From Desulfurococcales archaeon (GTDB lineage: Archaea > Thermoproteota > Thermoprotei_A > Sulfolobales > Acidilobaceae), in NCBI GenBank assembly GCA_015521095.1, contig WAOU01000035.1, positions 1 to 36,770 of the forward strand: a stretch of DNA of 36,770 nt, given 5' to 3'. Position 1 is the first letter of the stretch, and every line of letters begins with the position of its first letter. Below are positions 7,800 through 16,341 of the stretch, piece after piece. A program made the position numbers and the translations under genes. Under the pieces are notes generated by a model, which was not told the origin of the DNA, made no database searches, and was given only the letters and a program-made list of their open reading frames with translations.

Positions 7800-9629
7800 A
7801 TGAACCAAGAAAATGGATCAGATCTCCCATTTATCGAGGTAGCAAGAACATTCAACGTAATGGAGAGGATATCTAGTAGAACCCAGCTGACGCTTACGCT
7901 CGTTAAATTATTCAAGAAGACTCCTCCCATTGTAATAGACAAGCTAGTATACCTTATACAGGGAAAGCTTGGGCCCGAGTGGAAAGACATACCGGAGCTA
8001 GGTGTAGGAGAGAAACTTCTGATAAAATCAATAGCATTAGCCTATAAGGTGCCAGAGTCCGAGGTCGTTAAACTATATCATAGAATAGGCGACCTAGGAG
8101 CAGTGGCTGAGCAACTAGCCATCAGGTATAGGGAGAAGACGAAGGGTAGACAAGCGGGTCTCCTAGCGTTTATGGAGGAAGAAGTCGAGCCCCTAACCAT
8201 ATCACGAGTATACAATACGCTGATGAGGATCGCCTATGCACAAGGAGAGAACAGCCGCGACCTTAAGCTAAGACTCCTTGCAGGACTGCTGAGCGATGCG
8301 GAGCCCCTGGAGGCACGCTATATAGTCAGGTTTGTTGAAGGGAGACTGAGAGTAGGCATAGGAGACGCTACCGTAATGGATGCGCTCGCCTCGATCTATG
8401 GGGGAGGAGTCCATGCACGCGAAATAATTGAGCGAGCCTATAATCTCCGGGCAGACCTAGGATACATTGCGAGGCTCCTCGCAGAGAAGGGAATAGACTC
8501 TCTCAAAGACATCCACCCAGTAGTCGGAGTACCCATTAGGCCCATGCTAGCAGAGAGGGGGAGAGACCCCCACGAGATCCTACGAAAGGTTGGAGGCAGG
8601 GCAATAGTAGAATACAAGTATGATGGGGAAAGAGGACAAATCCACAAGCAAGGAGAAAAAATATGGATCTTTTCGAGAAGGCTTGAGAACATAACCAGAA
8701 TGTATCCAGACGTAGTTGAAATGGTAAGAAAACACGTCAAGGCCGAAGAGGCAATACTCGAGGGAGAAATAGTAGCCATAGACCCGAATACTCTGGAGCT
8801 ACAGCCGTTCCAGGTCCTAATGCAAAGAAAAAGGAAACACGACATCCACAAGATAATGAAAGAAGTTCCCGTCGCCGTATTCCTCTTTGACATCCTCTAC
8901 AGAGACGGAGAAGACCTCACAGCAAAAATACTCCCTGTCAGGAGACAAAATCTACTCGAAGTCATCGAGCCAGGCGAAACCTTCACAATAGCCCAATACA
9001 TCGAAACAAGTGATCCAGACGAATTATGGAACTTCTTCCTGAAAGCAATAGAAGACGGCGCAGAAGGAGTAATGGTAAAGGCGGTACACGAAGGCAGCAT
9101 TTATCGCGCAGGTATTAGAGGATGGCTATGGGTAAAGCTCAAGAAAGACTATAAGAGCGAAATGACCGACACCGTAGACCTAGTTGTTGTCGGAGCATTC
9201 TATGGAAAAGGAAAACGAGGCGGGAAGCTCAGTAGTCTACTGATGGCCGCGTATAACCCGGAGAAGGACATTTTCAGAACAGTTTGTAAGGTTGCAACAG
9301 GCTTTACTGATGAAGATCTAGAGAAGATGCAGGATATGCTGAAACCACATATTATCCCGCATAAACATCCAAGAGTAGACTCGAGGATTACTCCAGATGT
9401 ATGGATAGAGCCTTATTACGTGGCGGAGATCCTGGGAGCAGAGCTAACGCTATCACCACTTCATACCTGTTGCCTCGGACAAGTAAAGTCTGGAGTAGGA
9501 ATCTCCATAAGATTCCCAAGGTTTATACGGTGGAGACCAGATAAGAGCCCCGAGGATGCGACGACTGAACAGGAACTATTCGAGCTCTACAGGAGGCAGT
9601 TGAAGAAAGTTGAGGAAGAGACAATATAG
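7800..9629 (+). CDS. lig: ATP-dependent DNA ligase
   Basis: A 609-residue replicative DNA ligase of the archaeal/eukaryotic ligase I type, sealing nicks and joining Okazaki fragments. An N-terminal DNA-binding domain (~1-230) is followed by the adenylation domain with motif I EYKYDGER, nucleotidyl-lysine Lys273. Then come the FSRRLENITRMYPD segment, EGEIVAID, the VFLFDILYRDG block, GAEGVMVKA and WVKLKKDY (motifs III-V). The OB domain ends with the FPRFIRWRPDKSPEDAT motif typical of the family. The start ATG has a strong GAGGCGGGG site 5 bp upstream. The 3' end overlaps the RNase P gene by 20 nt. Confidence 0.97.
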   Translation: MNQENGSDLPFIEVARTFNVMERISSRTQLTLTLVKLFKKTPPIVIDKLVYLIQGKLGPEWKDIPELGVGEKLLIKSIALAYKVPESEVVKLYHRIGDLGAVAEQLAIRYREKTKGRQAGLLAFMEEEVEPLTISRVYNTLMRIAYAQGENSRDLKLRLLAGLLSDAEPLEARYIVRFVEGRLRVGIGDATVMDALASIYGGGVHAREIIERAYNLRADLGYIARLLAEKGIDSLKDIHPVVGVPIRPMLAERGRDPHEILRKVGGRAIVEYKYDGERGQIHKQGEKIWIFSRRLENITRMYPDVVEMVRKHVKAEEAILEGEIVAIDPNTLELQPFQVLMQRKRKHDIHKIMKEVPVAVFLFDILYRDGEDLTAKILPVRRQNLLEVIEPGETFTIAQYIETSDPDELWNFFLKAIEDGAEGVMVKAVHEGSIYRAGIRGWLWVKLKKDYKSEMTDTVDLVVVGAFYGKGKRGGKLSSLLMAAYNPEKDIFRTVCKVATGFTDEDLEKMQDMLKPHIIPHKHPRVDSRITPDVWIEPYYVAEILGAELTLSPLHTCCLGQVKSGVGISIRFPRFIRWRPDKSPEDATTEQELFELYRRQLKKVEEETI

Positions 9630-9999
9630 GAGGAAAATACTAAGAATATACCGTGACCTTGTGAGGCAACGAGTACACTATCTCTATAAGCTAGCAGTAG
9701 AAGAAACAGAGAAAGGAAGACTTGATTATGCGGCGAGCCTAGGAAACTACATCAAAAAACTCTCGAAAGAGACAGGAACTAGGCTTCCAAGGGACATCAA
9801 GCGAAGCCTATGTAAGAACTGTGGTCTTCCACTCATACCAGGAATAACATCTCGTGTAAGGCTTAGAACACAGGGGAGATTCTCATATATTGTTATTACC
9901 TGTGCTAGATGCGGTTGGATACATAGGTATCCGTATAAAGCGGGGAGAAGGAATGACGGAAAGCATAAGAGAGAAAGTCAAGAAAGCATACCATTCTAG
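9610..9999 (+). CDS. rnp4: Ribonuclease P protein component 4 (Rpp21-type)
   Basis: A 129-residue zinc-ribbon protein of archaeal RNase P, which works with other protein subunits and the catalytic RNA to mature the 5' ends of tRNA. The N-terminal part is two basic helices (an RRKILRIYRDLVRQRVHYLY pattern). The zinc ribbon is LCKNCGLPLIPG...TCARCGW, giving four Cys, followed by a basic tail. The TTG start at 9610 keeps the complete N-terminal helix and overlaps the ligase stop. An AGGAGG overlapping the ligase stop could serve a shorter form, but no good start codon lies at the right distance. Confidence 0.9.
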   Translation: MRKRQYRRKILRIYRDLVRQRVHYLYKLAVEETEKGRLDYAASLGNYIKKLSKETGTRLPRDIKRSLCKNCGLPLIPGITSRVRLRTQGRFSYIVITCARCGWIHRYPYKAGRRNDGKHKRESQESIPF

Positions 10000-10240
10000 T
10001 CCAGATGTTATCATTGGAAAGAACGGTGTAACGTCCGGCGTAATCGAGGAAATCAAGACCCGGCTAAAGTCGAAGGGAGTCGTAAAAGTCAAGATACTGC
10101 GGACAGGGATTGACGAGGACAAGGGCCTTGATCGGAGAAGCATAGCGAGACTCGTAGCAGAGAAGACAGGTGCCCGATTAATGGGTATAAGGGGTCGTAC
10201 CTTCGTCCTATACAAGGCTGGACGGAAGGACTCCAAATAG
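9953..10240 (+). CDS. YhbY/CRM-domain RNA-binding protein
   Basis: A 95-residue single-domain protein of the CRS1/YhbY (CRM) family, small KH-like RNA binders linked to ribosome assembly. The family pattern is clear: PDVIIGKNGVTSGVIEEI (the GxxG-type loop is KNGV), VKVKILRTG, and GARLMGIRGRTFVLYK. The ATG at 9953 follows CGGGGAGAAGGA, a good ribosome-binding site; longer upstream extension in the same frame would run far into the RNase P gene. It overlaps rnp4 by 47 nt in another frame, and eS19 follows after 47 nt, consistent with one translation/RNA operon. Confidence 0.88.
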   Translation: MTESIREKVKKAYHSSPDVIIGKNGVTSGVIEEIKTRLKSKGVVKVKILRTGIDEDKGLDRRSIARLVAEKTGARLMGIRGRTFVLYKAGRKDSK

Positions 10241-10287
10241 AATATAAATTCCGATACCTCGCCGTCTAGGACTGGGGATGAGAAAAC

Positions 10288-10752
10288 ATGGTAACAGCAC
10301 TTGAGGTTCCAGCGGACGAGCTAATCAAAGAACTCGCAAAAATACTAAAGGAGCAGTACGGAGAATACGTTAAACCACCTGCATGGGCATATTATGCGAA
10401 AACAGGCGTTCACAAAGAAAAGCCACCAGAGGACCCAGACTGGTGGTATGTAAGGGCAGCATCTATACTAAGAAAACTCTATAAATCACCTGAGCCGATA
10501 GGAATCGAGACGTTCAGAACCATATACGGAGGACGCCAAAACAGGGGTAGCGCGCCAGAGCACTTCAGGAAGGGTTCGGGAAGCATTCCAAGAAAAATAC
10601 TGCAACAGCTAGAAAAAGCGGGTCTAGTGAGGAAAGTTCCTAGGAAAGGAAGAACACTTACGCCAGCAGGCAGAAGCCTCCTCGATAAAACCGCTAAGGA
10701 GATCTTCAAGAAGCTCGTAGAGAAACGTCCTGAACTAAAAATCTATGAGTAA
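10288..10752 (+). CDS. rps19e: Small-subunit ribosomal protein eS19
   Basis: 154 residues matching archaeal/eukaryotic eS19, a helical protein of the 30S head required for small-subunit maturation. Diagnostic blocks are VKPPAWAYYAKTGVHKEKPP, DWWYVRAASILRKLY, the FRTIYGGRQNRGSAPEHFRKGSGSI segment written here in pieces, and LEKAGLVRK near the C-terminal winged-helix part. The ATG is preceded by GGGGATGAG. The following 162 bp up to the PDCD5 gene hold no gene; they contain several TATA-like stretches. Confidence 0.97.
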   Translation: MVTALEVPADELIKELAKILKEQYGEYVKPPAWAYYAKTGVHKEKPPEDPDWWYVRAASILRKLYKSPEPIGIETFRTIYGGRQNRGSAPEHFRKGSGSIPRKILQQLEKAGLVRKVPRKGRTLTPAGRSLLDKTAKEIFKKLVEKRPELKIYE

Positions 10753-10790
10753 ACCTTCTTCACAACTCCTATCTCATCTTCTCGAGCTAG

Positions 10791-10890
10791 CTATAAAGTA
10801 GCTTGGGGAATCCATTATATTCACCAAGAAATCCTCCGGGTATAAGTCCGGCGTTAGGAAGACAAATATACTATTATTCCTAAAGTATAC
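10791..10890 (+). promoter_or_regulatory. Promoter region of the PDCD5-eL39-eL31 block
   Basis: The 10753-10914 gap has TATA-like elements CTATAAAGTA (10791-10800) and AATATAC (10865-10871). The second is about 45 bp before the PDCD5 GTG and is the likelier promoter; the first would give a ~90-nt leader containing a CCGG-flanked small hairpin. Which one is used cannot be told from sequence. Confidence 0.35.
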
Positions 10891-10914
10891 ACTTCTAAAA
10901 ACGGTGGATTCACA

Positions 10915-11259
10915 GTGTCATACGACGACAAGGAACTAGAAGAATTAAGGATGAGGAAATTAATGGAACTAAGAAAACAACTCGAGGCCGAGGAACAGCG
11001 CAAGAAGCTTGAAGCAGAAATGGAAGCACGTAGACAAGCTGTTCTAAGAGGAATTCTAACAGAGAAAGCCAGGGAGAGACTTGCAAATCTTAAACTCGTC
11101 AAGCCCGAATTAGCTAAAGCCGCTGAAGACGCCATTATCCAACTTGTGCAGGTTGGGAGGCTAGTGCCTCCTGTTACGGACGAACAAGTTAAAGCTTTAT
11201 TACTCGAGCTCGACAGTCGAACTAGGCGTAGTTTCCAGATAAAGTTCAAGAGGAAGTAA
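10915..11259 (+). CDS. PDCD5-family DNA-binding protein
   Basis: A 114-residue member of the PDCD5/TFAR19 family, a small three-helix-bundle protein widespread in archaea whose role is unsettled; nucleic-acid binding has been proposed for archaeal members. The sequence has the long charged N-terminal helix (ELRMRKLMELRKQLEAEEQR), the ILTEKARERLANLKLVKPE core that is diagnostic, and a basic C-terminus. A GTG start gives MSYDDKEL; no strong ribosome-binding site is visible. It begins the block that continues with eL39 27 nt downstream, the common archaeal arrangement. Confidence 0.93.
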   Translation: MSYDDKELEELRMRKLMELRKQLEAEEQRKKLEAEMEARRQAVLRGILTEKARERLANLKLVKPELAKAAEDAIIQLVQVGRLVPPVTDEQVKALLLELDSRTRRSFQIKFKRK

Positions 11260-11286
11260 GGCTCTAGATGGAGAGAGGTGGAGTAG

Positions 11287-11442
11287 ATGGCGCGGAATAA
11301 GCCCCTAGGGAGGAAGCTAAGGCTCGCAAAGGCGACAAAAAGCAATAGTGCCGTGCCTGCATGGGTCATCATAAAGACAATGAGAAGATTTACAATGAAC
11401 CCGAAGAGGCGGCACTGGAGAGTAAGCAAGCTTAAGAAGTAG
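11287..11442 (+). CDS. rpl39e: Large-subunit ribosomal protein eL39
   Basis: A 51-residue gene read directly from the sequence: ATG 11287 to TAG 11440-11442. The protein begins [16 protein letters not shown] and includes the hallmark PAWVIIKT and NPKRRHWR segments of eL39, a small basic protein that lines the ribosomal exit tunnel. The ATG follows GAGAGGTGGAG, a strong ribosome-binding site. The order PDCD5, eL39, eL31, aIF6 is a conserved archaeal arrangement, which supports the call. Confidence 0.96.
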   Translation: MARNKPLGRKLRLAKATKSNSAVPAWVIIKTMRRFTMNPKRRHWRVSKLKK

Positions 11443-11481
11443 TGGTAGATAGTTGAACTAGAGGAGGAAAGGTGAAGGCTA

Positions 11482-11841
11482 GTGGCAGACGATAAGAAAA
11501 GGAAGTTTGTAAAGGGCTTCGTATACGTCATACCACTCGCACGAGTCTACTGGGGTAGGAGAACAAATAGAGCGGACCGTGCAGTCAAGCTGGTCAGAGA
11601 ATTCGTTAAAAAACACACGAAGGCAGACAAGGTAATCATCTATAACGATGTAAACAACTATATCTGGAGCAGAAGCAGGGAGAAGCCACCGAGAAGAATC
11701 AAGGTAGTGGTAACAGTCTACGAGGAGGAAGCCGAGGAAGAATCAGAAGAAGAAAAGAAAATAACTGTTGCAAGAGTAAGACTTGCAGATAAATCACTAA
11801 AACCAGGACCATATACTCCCAAATCCGCTGCAAAACAATAA
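11482..11841 (+). CDS. rpl31e: Large-subunit ribosomal protein eL31
   Basis: 119 residues of eL31, located at the rim of the exit tunnel where nascent-chain factors dock. Family blocks: VYVIPLARVYWGRRTNRADRA, the VKKHTKADKVIIYNDVNNYIW region, and PPRRIKVVVT. The C-terminus adds an unusually acidic EEEAEEESEEEK stretch followed by a basic tail, not part of the core fold. A GTG start at 11482 is preceded by GGAGGAAAGGTG. It is 39 nt after eL39. Confidence 0.96.
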   Translation: MADDKKRKFVKGFVYVIPLARVYWGRRTNRADRAVKLVREFVKKHTKADKVIIYNDVNNYIWSRSREKPPRRIKVVVTVYEEEAEEESEEEKKITVARVRLADKSLKPGPYTPKSAAKQ

Positions 11842-11928
11842 CTCACGAGATTAAACAATATCACCGCTACAAGCACCTGGTACAATAGGCTCGAAGGAGA
11901 ACAAAAGTATAAGAGAGCGTGATGAGAA

Positions 11929-12615
11929 TTGGCGAAATTCGATGTTGCACTGCTCAACTTGATGGGTAACTCTAACATAGGAGTGTATCTCTATGCAACT
12001 GACAAATATGTAATAATTCCGGAAGGACTTGAAGAGAAGGAAAAAGAAGTAATATCAGAAATACTCCAAGTCGACATAGTCGAGGCACAAGTAGGCGGGA
12101 GCAGGCTAATCGGAGTCCTAGTAGCCGGTAACAGCAACGGATTGCTTCTAGGATCAACAGTGAGAGATGATGAAATAGCAAAACTAAAGAAAGAGCTAGA
12201 CATAAACATAGAGGTGCTGCCTTCAAAGAACAATGCAGTAGGAAACCTAGTAGCCGCAAACGACAAAGCGGCGCTCGTTTATCCCTCGCTAGAGAAAGAA
12301 AGCATCAGGATAATTCAAGACGTCCTTGGTGTCGAGGCAGTAGCCAGGCCAATAGCAGGCATTACAACCGTAGGAAGTGTCCTTGTCGTAACCAACAAAG
12401 GAGGTCTAGTACATCCAGACGCGACAGAGGAAGAGGTCAAGTTCCTCGAAGAATTATTTAAGGTCCCAGTCCTGACGGGAACTGTAAACTTTGGTGTTTC
12501 CTTCGTAAGAACTGGAATAGTCGCGAATAGTTATGGGGCCCTAGTAGGCGGAGAAACCAGGGGCCCCGAGATCGCGAGGATCCAGATGGCTCTCGGAGGT
12601 GGTGTAAATGAGTGA
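11929..12615 (+). CDS. eif6: Translation initiation factor aIF6
   Basis: 228 residues of aIF6/eIF6, a five-fold pseudosymmetric beta/alpha propeller that binds the large subunit at uL14 and prevents premature subunit joining. Repeats of the propeller are visible as GNSNIGVYLYATDKY, GNSNGLLLGS, NNAVGNLVAANDKAALV, TTVGSVLVVTNKGGLVHP and VANSYGALVGGETRGPE. A TTG start at 11929 follows GCGTGATGAGAA. Its stop overlaps the eL20/LX start by 8 nt, so the two are translationally coupled. Confidence 0.96.
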   Translation: MAKFDVALLNLMGNSNIGVYLYATDKYVIIPEGLEEKEKEVISEILQVDIVEAQVGGSRLIGVLVAGNSNGLLLGSTVRDDEIAKLKKELDINIEVLPSKNNAVGNLVAANDKAALVYPSLEKESIRIIQDVLGVEAVARPIAGITTVGSVLVVTNKGGLVHPDATEEEVKFLEELFKVPVLTGTVNFGVSFVRTGIVANSYGALVGGETRGPEIARIQMALGGGVNE

Positions 12616-12871
12616 AGTAAAGATATTCAAGGTCATAGGAAAAATGATGATCTCCCATGACAAATTCCCGGAATGGAGGAAGTTCGAGATATACGTGAGA
12701 GCAGTAAAGCCCGAACACGCCATTGAGAAAGTATATAGCGATCTAGGAAGCAGACACAAGCTCAAACGATACCATATCAAAATATCGGAAGTAAAAGAAG
12801 TACCACTGGAAGAAGTAGAAGACCTAAACCTAATCAGACTAGCACAGCTCGACAAATGGGTGAAAGCTTAA
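12608..12871 (+). CDS. rplX: Large-subunit ribosomal protein eL20 (L18Ae/LX)
   Basis: 87 residues of the archaeal LX protein, the short relative of eukaryotic eL20/L18a. Recognised by FKVIGKMMISHDKFPEWRKFEIYVRAVKPEHAIEKVYSDLGSRHKLKRYHIKI (spread over residues 6-58; key residues are the conserved W-x-KF-x-(I/L) and LGSRHKLKR). It sits between aIF6 (8-nt overlap) and prefoldin alpha (TAATG overlap), the standard archaeal order. Confidence 0.95.
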   Translation: MSEVKIFKVIGKMMISHDKFPEWRKFEIYVRAVKPEHAIEKVYSDLGSRHKLKRYHIKISEVKEVPLEEVEDLNLIRLAQLDKWVKA

Positions 12872-13314
12872 TGTCACAACAACTACGCGTTGACCCAGCC
12901 ACACTACTAGCACAGGCCCAGGCATTGAGAGAAAGACTGGCAGCTCTCCAGACAACTATCACTCAACTAGAACAAGCCAGGATAAATGTAAGAAGAGCTA
13001 TTGAGACAGCTAAATCCCTTGAATCAGACGAGATACTAGCACCAACAGATCCCGATTACAATGGAATGATTATGGTGAAGCCTACTAACAAAGAGAAAAT
13101 ACTAGTCAAACTAGGAGGAAACATATATGCTAAAGTACCAGTAGAAAAAGCCATAGAGATCCTAGAAAAACGAGCAGATTCACTAGAAAAACAGGTTCAA
13201 TTCCTCATGAAAGAATACGATGAAACACTCAAAGCACTCGAATCAATAGAATCACTGCTCCAACAGTTAGCAGTAGTAGCGCAGCAACCTCAGCAGGCCC
13301 AGCAGTCTAAATAA
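12871..13314 (+). CDS. pfdA: Prefoldin subunit alpha (GimC)
   Basis: Prefoldin alpha forms a hexamer with beta subunits that holds unfolded proteins and hands them to the thermosome. The 147-residue protein shows two long coiled-coil helices (~5-50 and ~95-135) around a beta-hairpin core with KEKILVKLGGNIYAKVPVEKAIEIL. The last residues are a low-complexity Gln-rich tail. I use the ATG at 12871, which overlaps the LX stop (TAATG), rather than the ATG five codons upstream, because the coupled start is typical of this operon. Confidence 0.92.
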   Translation: MSQQLRVDPATLLAQAQALRERLAALQTTITQLEQARINVRRAIETAKSLESDEILAPTDPDYNGMIMVKPTNKEKILVKLGGNIYAKVPVEKAIEILEKRADSLEKQVQFLMKEYDETLKALESIESLLQQLAVVAQQPQQAQQSK

Positions 13315-13484
13315 AGTTATCCTGTCCGGTTACGAAAAGGATTATATTCGAACTAGATAAGAGAGTAGGAGTAGATAAGGATATTTTCTTATTGTAAGGT
13401 TCTAGAAAATATAGTAGAGTCATCTATGATGTTATTCAGTACATTCTGCTGTGAGACTATTATTTTCTCCAATAGGCCAACTCC

Positions 13485-14426
13485 ATGATCGGGGTAAGAG
13501 ATTTGGTATTCGATAGGTTACGAAAAGCAGTTTCGAAAACAGCATCGCTCATAAAGACAAGTGTAGGCGAGAAGATAGCCTACAAGGAAATAAAAGAAGA
13601 CGATATCTCAGATGTATTAGACGAACTATTGATGGCTCTAATAGAAGCAGATGTGGCTTACGAGGTCGCCGAAAAGATAGTTGAACACGTTAAAAATAGG
13701 CTTGTAGGTGCCAAAGTCAAGAGAGGAGAAGATATCGACCGTATCGTTAAAGAAGCATTCCGCGAAAAACTACTCGAAATACTAGATATAGAGGTCCCAG
13801 ACCTCCTAGGCATGGCACAAGCCCAGAGAAGCAGGCCGCTCGTAGTACTTTTTCTTGGAGTAAACGGTGTCGGTAAAACTACGACTATTGCCAAGATAGC
13901 ATATATGCTGAAGAACAATGGAATAACACCTGTTTTAGCGGCCGCTGACACGTTCAGGGCCGGAGCACAAGAACAGCTCGCGAAGCATGCTGAAAGAATA
14001 GGAGTACCCATAATTAGAGGACGCTATGGTTCAGACCCTGCTAGCGTAGCGCATGACGCTATTAGTCATGCTGAATCCAAGGGCTATCGTATAGTGCTCG
14101 TAGATACTGCAGGTAGGATGCACGTAGACTATGATCTGATGGGAGAGCTGAGGAAAATAGTTAGGGTAACTAAACCTGACCTAAAGATCCTAGTAGTTGA
14201 TAGTTTAACGGGTAATGATGCAGTAGAGCAGGCTAAGATATTCAACGAGGAGATAGGAGTAGATGGGGTTATACTGACAAAAACAGATGCGGATGTTAAG
14301 GGCGGTACTGCTGTATCCGTTGTATACACCATCAAGAAACCAATACTGTATATTGGTACAGGACAAGACTACGGTGACATAGAAAAATTTGATGCGAAAA
14401 AATATGTTGAGGCTATAGTAGGCTAA
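13485..14426 (+). CDS. ftsY: Signal recognition particle receptor FtsY
   Basis: FtsY is the membrane-associated GTPase that receives SRP-bound ribosomes. The 313 residues contain an N domain (~1-110, helical) and a G domain with G1 GVNGVGKTT (125-133), the insertion-box region around ADTFRAGAQEQL, G3 DTAGR (207-211), G4 TKTDAD and the closing GTGQDYGDIEKFD. The acidic A domain of bacterial FtsY is absent, as usual in archaea. The 170-bp gap before it (13315-13484) is A+T-rich and holds no gene I can support. Its stop overlaps that of the convergent CBS gene by 4 nt. Confidence 0.96.
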   Translation: MIGVRDLVFDRLRKAVSKTASLIKTSVGEKIAYKEIKEDDISDVLDELLMALIEADVAYEVAEKIVEHVKNRLVGAKVKRGEDIDRIVKEAFREKLLEILDIEVPDLLGMAQAQRSRPLVVLFLGVNGVGKTTTIAKIAYMLKNNGITPVLAAADTFRAGAQEQLAKHAERIGVPIIRGRYGSDPASVAHDAISHAESKGYRIVLVDTAGRMHVDYDLMGELRKIVRVTKPDLKILVVDSLTGNDAVEQAKIFNEEIGVDGVILTKTDADVKGGTAVSVVYTIKKPILYIGTGQDYGDIEKFDAKKYVEAIVG

Positions 14427-15283
14427 CTCCGTGCAACAGCCAGCAAGATCTCTCGCTTGGATAACACTCCTTCCAAGGAACCGTCCTCGTCAACAACAGG
14501 TAGCACTCCTATTTCCTCTACGACCATAATCCTAGCAGCTTCGGCGGCGTCCTTATCCTTGGTTATCGTTACCGGATCAGGGGTCATGATATCCTCTGCT
14601 GTCGGAACAAGATATATCCTACTGGGAACTATCTTATCTCTATACACGTCGATCACTTTGATCTTCACATATCTATCCTTCCCTCTCGAAGTGCGTTTTG
14701 CCGGTGGTATTGTTACGAATGCTAAGTCTCGCTTAGTTATTACGCCTATGGGCTTGTTGTTCTTGTCAACTACAATTATTTTCCCCGCCGGATCCATGTG
14801 TATGAGCTTCGAAAGATAATAGATGCTGTGTCCCCTGTTCGCGACGGCGAATGCTGGACGCATGAGTTCTTCCACGGTATGTTTATTAGCAAACCTATCT
14901 GCGTAGGCTTTAACAATGTCCGTCCTGGTAATTATGCCTACTAGTCTTCCGGTAGGATCGACTACTGGTAGGCCTCCTATTTTAAATCTTAACATAAGCT
15001 GGGCAGCAGTCTTTATGCTTTTGGTTGGCTCTACTGTAATTATATTCTTCGACATTGCTTTCTCGACGGGTATAGCATCTAGTGGTCTAGAATAATAGTG
15101 GCCTAGTAGTGCATTAGTCAGATCAGTTATTGTCAGTATGCCTATTGGGCGCTCATTGTCGTCTATTACGACGAGTCTCCCTATTCCTCTTCTAAGCATT
15201 AGATTTCTTGCTCTTGCTAGGCTGTCGCTTGGTCTAATAATGTATACGGTGTCTTGCATGTAAGATGAGACTCTCGGAGCCAA
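14423..15283 (-). CDS. Four-CBS-domain protein, third gene of the CBS cassette
   Basis: 286 residues made of four CBS motifs (two Bateman modules) with no other domain visible. The repeats are marked by GIGRLVVIDDNERPIGILTITDL, GGLPVVDPTGRLVGIITRTDIV, GKIIVVDKNNKPIGVITKRDL and GVLPVVDEDGSLEGVLSKREIL (key pattern: hydrophobic-VVD...G-hydrophobic-(I/L)T/S-x-x-(D/E)-hydrophobic). Such modules usually bind adenine nucleotides or SAM and act as energy sensors. A TTG start follows AGGAGAGGTG. The third repeat is interrupted by a basic insert (PPAKRTSRGKDRYVK). What it regulates is unknown; it is the distal gene of a three-gene unit. Confidence 0.88.
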   Translation of the reverse strand: MAPRVSSYMQDTVYIIRPSDSLARARNLMLRRGIGRLVVIDDNERPIGILTITDLTNALLGHYYSRPLDAIPVEKAMSKNIITVEPTKSIKTAAQLMLRFKIGGLPVVDPTGRLVGIITRTDIVKAYADRFANKHTVEELMRPAFAVANRGHSIYYLSKLIHMDPAGKIIVVDKNNKPIGVITKRDLAFVTIPPAKRTSRGKDRYVKIKVIDVYRDKIVPSRIYLVPTAEDIMTPDPVTITKDKDAAEAARIMVVEEIGVLPVVDEDGSLEGVLSKREILLAVARS

Positions 15284-15303
15284 TTACATACACCTCTCCT
15301 GGA

Positions 15304-16341
15304 CTATATTGCCTGTGATAATAGAATGGCTGTTAGAACATCTCTCTCTGTCACTATTCCTATAATGTTATCCTCTTCATCTACTACGAGTAGACTGCTC
15401 GTCTCATATTCCATCATATACTTTGCGGCCTCCCCTACGTCTATATCGTCTTTAACTGTATAGAATTCTGGTGTCATAATCTCATAAACGGGTGTAGCGA
15501 GAACCTCTTCAATATCGGTCGACTCGAGGTATTTGAATGCCTCGTGGCTTCCGAAGAAGTACACGATGTCCTTGGCCGTTATCATTCCCTTGATGCTCTC
15601 TCCATCAGATCCTAATACTGGTAACCTCCGGAAGCCGTGTCTAACCATTGTTTGTGCAGCCTCCTTGATCGTTGACTCTATATTTGTCGTGATTATGCTT
15701 CTTGTTGCTACCTCTCCTGTAGTTACTCCTATACTCGATGCAGAGAAGTGCTTGACTATATCGTGCTCTGTTATGACTCCATATATTGTTCCATCATCCC
15801 ATAGGACCGGTACCAGGCCAATGCCTGTGCCGAGGATTAGTTTAATTACATCGTCGACGTTGTCTTTTACTGTGACAAATACTGGTGTCGGATTTGCGAT
15901 GCTAGTTATTTTCTCGTCTCGTAGAGCATTGTAAATATTTCTCTTATACCTGTTTACCACTATGTTGTAGTATTCTCCTCCTCCAAGATAGTTTACAAGG
16001 TCTAGGGCTGTAACTATTCCGGCTAGGGTATTGCTCCCCGCACGAGTTACTGGCAAGCCTCTAACCTTATGTTTTGTCGCGACCTCGAGTGCTTCAAGGA
16101 TATTTCCACTGCTAGAAACAGTGATCGCAGGAGCGCTAGCCAATTGTTTTACTTCGCCTTCAGGTATCCTAAGTAGCTGGCTCCAATTCGGAGTTCCATC
16201 AGCTCTAATATATCGTATTCCTTCGGGTCTCGGAACAGTTATCGGTGCCCTAGGCACATACCTCCTGATCCTACTCGAGGAAACCTTCCTTATAGGAGGC
16301 CTCCTCGGAGCTCCTCTTCCTCTCCTAGACACGTTTATCAC
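15304..16341 (-). CDS. Four-CBS-domain protein with Arg-rich N-terminal tail, second gene of the CBS cassette
   Basis: 345 residues. Residues 1-60 are a basic, Pro/Arg-rich tail (RRGRGAPRRPPIRKVSSSRIRR and similar, here summarised) that looks disordered and could bind nucleic acid or the ribosome (inference). Four CBS repeats follow, for example KVRGLPVTRAGSNTLAGIVTALDL, GIGLVPVLWDDGTIYGVITEHDIV, GFRRLPVLGSDGESIKGMITAKDI and SSLLVVDEEDNIIGIVTERDVL. The GTG start overlaps the TGA stop of the upstream CBS gene (GTGA), so the two proteins are translationally coupled, which suggests a defined stoichiometry or a hetero-complex. Confidence 0.88.
   Translation of the reverse strand: MINVSRRGRGAPRRPPIRKVSSSRIRRYVPRAPITVPRPEGIRYIRADGTPNWSQLLRIPEGEVKQLASAPAITVSSSGNILEALEVATKHKVRGLPVTRAGSNTLAGIVTALDLVNYLGGGEYYNIVVNRYKRNIYNALRDEKITSIANPTPVFVTVKDNVDDVIKLILGTGIGLVPVLWDDGTIYGVITEHDIVKHFSASSIGVTTGEVATRSIITTNIESTIKEAAQTMVRHGFRRLPVLGSDGESIKGMITAKDIVYFFGSHEAFKYLESTDIEEVLATPVYEIMTPEFYTVKDDIDVGEAAKYMMEYETSSLLVVDEEDNIIGIVTERDVLTAILLSQAI

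Noticed and set aside
10854..11531. Antisense open frame of 225 codons opposite PDCD5, eL39 and eL31
   Set aside because: It is Ser/Leu-rich low-complexity translation opposite Lys/Glu-rich genes that are firmly identified, so it is a shadow.
11920..11926. GTGATGA resembling a C box just before aIF6
   Set aside because: It is better explained as the ribosome-binding region of the TTG start, and no D box at a suitable distance or pairing flanks are seen.
13315..13484. Possible RNA gene or small protein between prefoldin alpha and ftsY
   Set aside because: The gap is A+T-rich, has no paired C and D boxes, no tRNA features and only frames under about 30 codons without recognisable content. It most likely holds the ftsY promoter.
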